A DNA stretch of 22,605 nucleotides, taken from the NCBI GenBank assembly GCA_958430865.1, contig CAUDNR010004371.1, forward strand, positions 31,109 through 53,713, given 5' to 3'. Each line of letters begins with the position of its first letter. Position 1 is the first letter of the stretch. Origin of the DNA: Entrophospora sp. SA101. Its lineage: Eukaryota > Glomeromycota > Glomeromycetes > Entrophosporales > Entrophosporaceae. The notes below the pieces were generated by a model. The model did no database searches. It worked only from the letters and a program-made list of their open reading frames with translations, and was not told the origin of the DNA. Of the stretch, positions 18,786 to 22,605 are shown piece after piece. The position numbers were made by a program, and so were the translations under genes.

Positions 18786-18968
18786 TTAAGTATTTTTATT
18801 TCTTTTGTATTTATTATACCAACGATCTCTAATTTGTTTTTTAGTCCAAGAATTTGAATAATTTTTTAATTCCATCAATAACTCTTCAACAAAGCTTGCA
18901 GGCAAAAATTCTATATGTTGATCTAACTTTTTAAGGATTTCTTTTTCTTCATCTGAAAGCACCCTTCT
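18786..18968 (-). other. Myb/SANT-like domain at the end of the large pseudogene
   Basis: Lies after the in-frame TGA (18969-18971) and runs to TAA 18786-18788 in the same frame. The tryptophans of NSWTKKQ and RDRWYNKY, and the helix spacing, match the third helix of Myb/SANT domains. It would be lost from any protein that stops at the TGA. Confidence 0.55.
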
Positions 18969-21900
18969 TCAAATTACAATTGGATCTAGTAAAGTTAAAT
19001 TTGAGGTAGAAGGTACTGGAACATCCTCTTCAATTTGATTTGATATTTCTGGTTGTTGGATAGACATTTCTGAAACCTCTGCTAATTCCATGTTCATTGC
19101 ATCTTCTTCTATTTCTTCTATTTCTTCTACTCTTTTAGATGTATCTTCAGGCAGTTGTGGTATTATGTCTTTTTTTCTTCTCCCAGGAGTTTTTCGTTCA
19201 GTTTTATCTATATCTTGTTTAATGATATTTTTAAGTCGTTCTATTCCTTTTTCATAGCAAGAAAACATGAGTTGGTAACCTTTTGTTGTCAGCTGCTTGG
19301 CTTCTGTAAACATAGGACATTCTTCAGGCGAGGAATCATTAAAAGTCTCTAGAAGTTTATCTACTAACTTCCACAATGCCTCATTACGATCATTCATAGT
19401 CCTTATATTCCTGCTTGTGGAAATATCATCAACATATTCATCATATAATATAAGAAGTCTTTCTCTTTATAATTGGGTTGCTTTTATTAATTTTTTTAGG
19501 TTTTCTGAATCTTTCACATGTCCTGGCAGATTTTCTTTTATGAACTTAACTCCAAAGGTTTCAAGAGCCTCATCATAACCTAGATAGTGATTTTCCCTGG
19601 TAAGATTAATTGATGCTGCTACTTGGAGCTTTTTTTGTAGAGATGGATTTCTGCAGGTTTTAATCAAAAATCTACTTACTGATTCTGCATATCTACTTTT
19701 TCCAGTTATAGGAAATAATGGTGCAAATGCATTTAGGCTTTTTAATTGTAATTCTAAGTTTCCTGTTCTGATACCTAATTTATGTAGTTTTAATAACCCT
19801 ACCCACTTATAATACATTACCCAAACTTTAAGGATATTGTTATCACTTGCTAATATATTATTAATATTAGTATTATTTTGTCTCATATACAGGTAGACTG
19901 AAATGCCGATGGCTGTCCATATCAGATCAAGCACTCGAAAAGTTGCTCTATAATCTGCAACCTTATCAAATTTATCTAAGAATCTTACACCAAGAGTTTT
20001 AGCTATTCCAAAAAGACCATACCCGGAGAAAGCTGATATTAAGGCACTGCACATTGCCTTATTGGTGTGCCACTAGCCAAGAATGCAGTTCAAGTCTTGT
20101 TGAGAATTAGAATAATTTTTTAGTCTACGGTAAATTGCTTCATCACAAACTATATCTAAAACACCTTCGTTAGATATGCCAAAGTCATCCAAATACATGT
20201 CACATGCTTTGTGTACATTTTCATCTGAATTTGGTTCATGACCAGCCTCAAGAATTACAATATTTGGTGGTGGTAAGTCACATCCACTTATAATATATTG
20301 TTGAATTGAAATATCTGCATTTTCTTTGTAAAAGTTCTTAATGTATGTATTGTACAGAGCATCAAAAACATTATTAAATTTTTCAATCCAATTTTCAACA
20401 AATGAATTTTCACTAAATAATGGTTCCTTTATTGTTGGTTGAAACATTGGTAAATCAGGTAAATCAAACTGAAATACCATTCTTAATGTTGCATGTGATG
20501 TATTTCTTGTAACATCAAAGATGTTACCATAAGAAAATGTATGATCTTTAATGTCAATATTATCAATTACTGCTAGATTCCAAATATTACGACCTGTTTT
20601 AAGCTTGGATGCTGGTACAGCTCTTGAAATACGTTTATTCATATTCCTGTTTTCATGATGTCTTGTATGTGAAATAACATGGACTTTTTGTAATATTGAA
20701 TATAGATAGGGCATCAGTCTTGGTTTCTGGCATAATGATGACATCACTTGTGTAAGCCAAATTTTAGCATTGGGAAAAGCAAATGTTAATATTACTGATG
20801 CCAAAAATGTAGTAAGCTTTATTAAATTAGTTTCATTGAACACAGGTGGAGGTAATTTGCGTTGTTTTCTTTCTTTTTATTACACCATGTTTTTTTTCTT
20901 CTAGATCATGAATAAGCTAAAAAATAAGATCAGTAAGATCTTTTGGCATTATTTCGTAAAATTCAGCAAGTGTGGCAGGATTCTCTAATGTTTCTTTATT
21001 TTCTATGAGCTTGGTATGTGATTTCCAGACAGATGTTGCTAAAGATTTACTAAATTTTATGTATGATTCTGTTTGTGATTTATTTGATTGTAAATTTTCA
21101 TTTGTAGGCATTTTATTCACTCTAAATGCTACACTTAAAAGAAATAAAGTTGGTCTAGGAACTATTAAATTATTGGATGGTATGGAGGATTCTTCTACTA
21201 TGGATTCTGTTGATGTAAAATCTTGTACTATAGGTTTGGTAGAAACTTCTGTATTAAAATCTTTAAAAACTTGTATTAAAAGATTTAATAATTTATTTTT
21301 TGCATTTATATCATCTGAGGAAGCAACATTGTTGATCCATTTAGAAAAAAGAATCAAAGATAGGGATGATTCTTTGTCATGTATACATGGTTTTGGATGT
21401 TTTGTTCCTGTTCTTATATGTAGATGTCCTCCATTTAATACCCAACAATTAGTACAAATATATCTTACACGTTGAGGAATATTTGTTTGAAAACTTTGCA
21501 AAATCAGGTAATCCTTCCATTGCTGGACAATTATATAAGCCTCTACATGGAATCTGAATATTGCGTCCACAAACATTCCATATATGCACTGGGCAGTAAT
21601 CACCTCCTCTAGTGACAAAATATTTAAATTTGTTGCAAAGAAGACATCTCTTTTTATGCAATTTACATTTATTAGCTGCAATAATTGATTTGATACGTGT
21701 TTCTCCTGGTAGAGGTTTGTGAAGTGTATTTTGATCATAATTTAGATGTCTTAAACACATACCTAATCTTTGTATATCTTCTCCAACTTCTTTAACAGCA
21801 CCTGAATCAATCTCAAATGAACCACTTAAATTTGAAATACTACGATTTCTATCTATACAATTACATCTTTCAATTTTGTTTCCATTTTTGTCATTGTCAA

Positions 21901-22218
21901 TGATTACACATGGTGTTACTTTATCAAATTCCTCTGGGAATTCTTTATCATATTCTTCTTATTATCTTCATCATCATTTATTTCACTCATAGACAGATTT
22001 TCTTCTATATTATCATCAACTAATTCTATATTTATAGCATCATTCATTGATTCTTGGAATGAAAATTCATCAAATTCTAATATAGAATCAATCTGGTCAT
22101 TATCTTCTACTAATATTGGAAATGAGTTAGAATCAATCCGGTCATTGTCTTCTATTAATATTGGCAATGAGTTAGAATCAAAGAATTCATTTAAAGAAGT
22201 AAATTCAGAGCTTGACAT
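18786..22218 (-). pseudogene. Large decayed mobile-element gene: Cys/His cluster, conserved core, Myb/SANT-like C-terminus
   Basis: Read leftward from ATG 22216-22218, about 1,140 codons and apparently intronless. Order: an acidic N-terminus with a doubled ILIEDNDRIDSNS-type repeat; a Cys/His cluster (CKLHKKRCLLCNKF, YCPVHIWNVCGRNIQIPC); a low-complexity linker; PPPVFNETNLIKLTTFLAS; SYGNIFDVTRNTSHATLRM; DIVCDEAIYRRL; then WHTNKAMCSALISAFSGYG; LDLIWTAIGISVYLYMRQN; NHYLGYDEALETFGVKFIK; and at the end LSDEEKEILKKLD with WTKKQIRDRWYNKY, a Myb/SANT-like DNA-binding domain. Frameshifts lie near 21957, 21490 and 20870. Stops are TAG 20917, TAG 20073, TAA 19467 and TGA 18969. From 20843 to 18786 the frame never shifts. 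I recall this architecture from repeated uncharacterised genes of arbuscular mycorrhizal fungi. The D-E-A and Q/WHT motifs make a transposase-like nuclease plausible but unproven. Confidence 0.65.
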
Positions 22219-22338
22219 TTTGTAAGTTTTATTAGTTTAATGTTTTATTTAGTTAAATTTGGAATATTAAATTTTATAATACAATTGATTTAAACATCTT
22301 ATATTTATAATAATTTTATCTACATTAATTCTTTGTAT

Positions 22339-22458
22339 CAAAATGAAATCTTTCTTTGTGTCAAAAATGAAACCTTTCTTTTGTACCAAAAACGAAATCT
22401 TCCTTTGCACCAAGAATGAAACCTTTGTATATACCAAGAGCGAAACCTTTCTTTGTAT
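22339..22458. repeat. 24-bp minisatellite, 5 units
   Basis: Units begin at 22339, 22362, 22387, 22411 and 22435. Each is a variant of CAAAAATGAAACCTTTCTTT plus four to five bases, 23-25 bp long. On the minus strand the 24-bp units encode an 8-residue periodic frame. It sits about 120 bp upstream of the start of the large minus-strand gene. Confidence 0.85.
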
Positions 22459-22531
22459 CAAAAAAATACAATAGTATATTTCGAAGAAGTGTTATTAATA
22501 AATTTAAAGTTGAAACTATATATATATATGT

Positions 22532-22605
22532 ACACTTCCTGGTCATAAATATAAGGACACTTGCAGATCATCGGAAATAATTGAATAAAGAAACATGAAA
22601 AAAAA
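22532..22605 (+). mobile_element. Possible Tc1/mariner-like element end, running off the window
   Basis: TA followed by CACTTCCTGGTCATAAATAT then AAGGACAC resembles Tc1-family terminal repeats, and TA is the expected target. The window ends 72 bp later, so neither transposase nor the other end can be checked. Confidence 0.4.

Noticed and set aside
19155..19578. Plus-strand open frames of 65 and 93 codons
   Set aside because: They are shadows of the well-supported minus-strand frame.
20972..21475. 167-codon plus-strand open frame
   Set aside because: It lies antisense to the large minus-strand gene, shows no family features, and is open because of the AT-rich codons opposite.
1..22605. tRNA, rRNA or other structured RNA genes
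   Set aside because: No cloverleaf-like or conserved RNA sequence was seen by eye; a covariance-model scan would be needed to exclude small RNAs.

Overview
The window looks like nuclear DNA of an early-diverging filamentous fungus. An arbuscular mycorrhizal fungus (Glomeromycotina, Rhizophagus-like) is the best guess. The DNA is very AT-rich, genes carry many 50-100 bp GT-AG introns with TTTAG/ACAG acceptors, and the right half is packed with decayed mobile genes whose protein families I recognise from that group. The organism assignment is inference; no rRNA or other marker is present.

Left third (1-10133) is the genic part. A complete six-exon WD40-repeat gene (WDR89-like, 665-2126) is followed by a perfect 1318-bp direct repeat: 976-2293 recurs at 3075-4392. 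The second copy is a 5'-truncated WDR89 pseudogene. It also carries the promoter region of the next gene, a 31-exon homologue of the meiotic crossover protein ZIP4/SPO22 (4404-10067). I could thread the ZIP4 frame through every exon (predicted 1050 aa) using one GC-AG intron and two micro-exons of 22 and 20 nt. The 781 bp between the repeat copies contain a minus-strand gene fragment cut exactly at the repeat border.

Middle (10134-15200) is repeat-rich and has no intact gene. It holds a relic of a family also present at 15216, a 35-nt palindrome, three kinds of tandem repeat, and a decayed primase-polymerase (PrimPol/AEP-like) gene. That gene is interrupted by a 935-bp hAT-type element with a perfect 8-bp target duplication. 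Two further short inverted-repeat elements follow (283 bp with a 5-bp flanking repeat, 250 bp with a 10-bp flanking repeat), plus two small coding remnants.

Right third (15200-22605) holds three decayed mobile-element-like genes. One is a plus-strand multi-exon gene (15216-17047) and one is a minus-strand helical-repeat gene (17126-17748). The largest is a minus-strand gene (18786-22218) with an N-terminal Cys/His cluster, a conserved central part and a C-terminal Myb/SANT-like domain. The frames of the large pseudogenes are mostly preserved and are broken mainly by stops of the kind C-to-T change produces. Ends of pogo-like and Tc1-like elements and a 24-bp minisatellite complete the region.

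Functionally only WDR89 and ZIP4 look like working host genes. Everything from about 10.3 kb onward reads as a graveyard of DNA elements.
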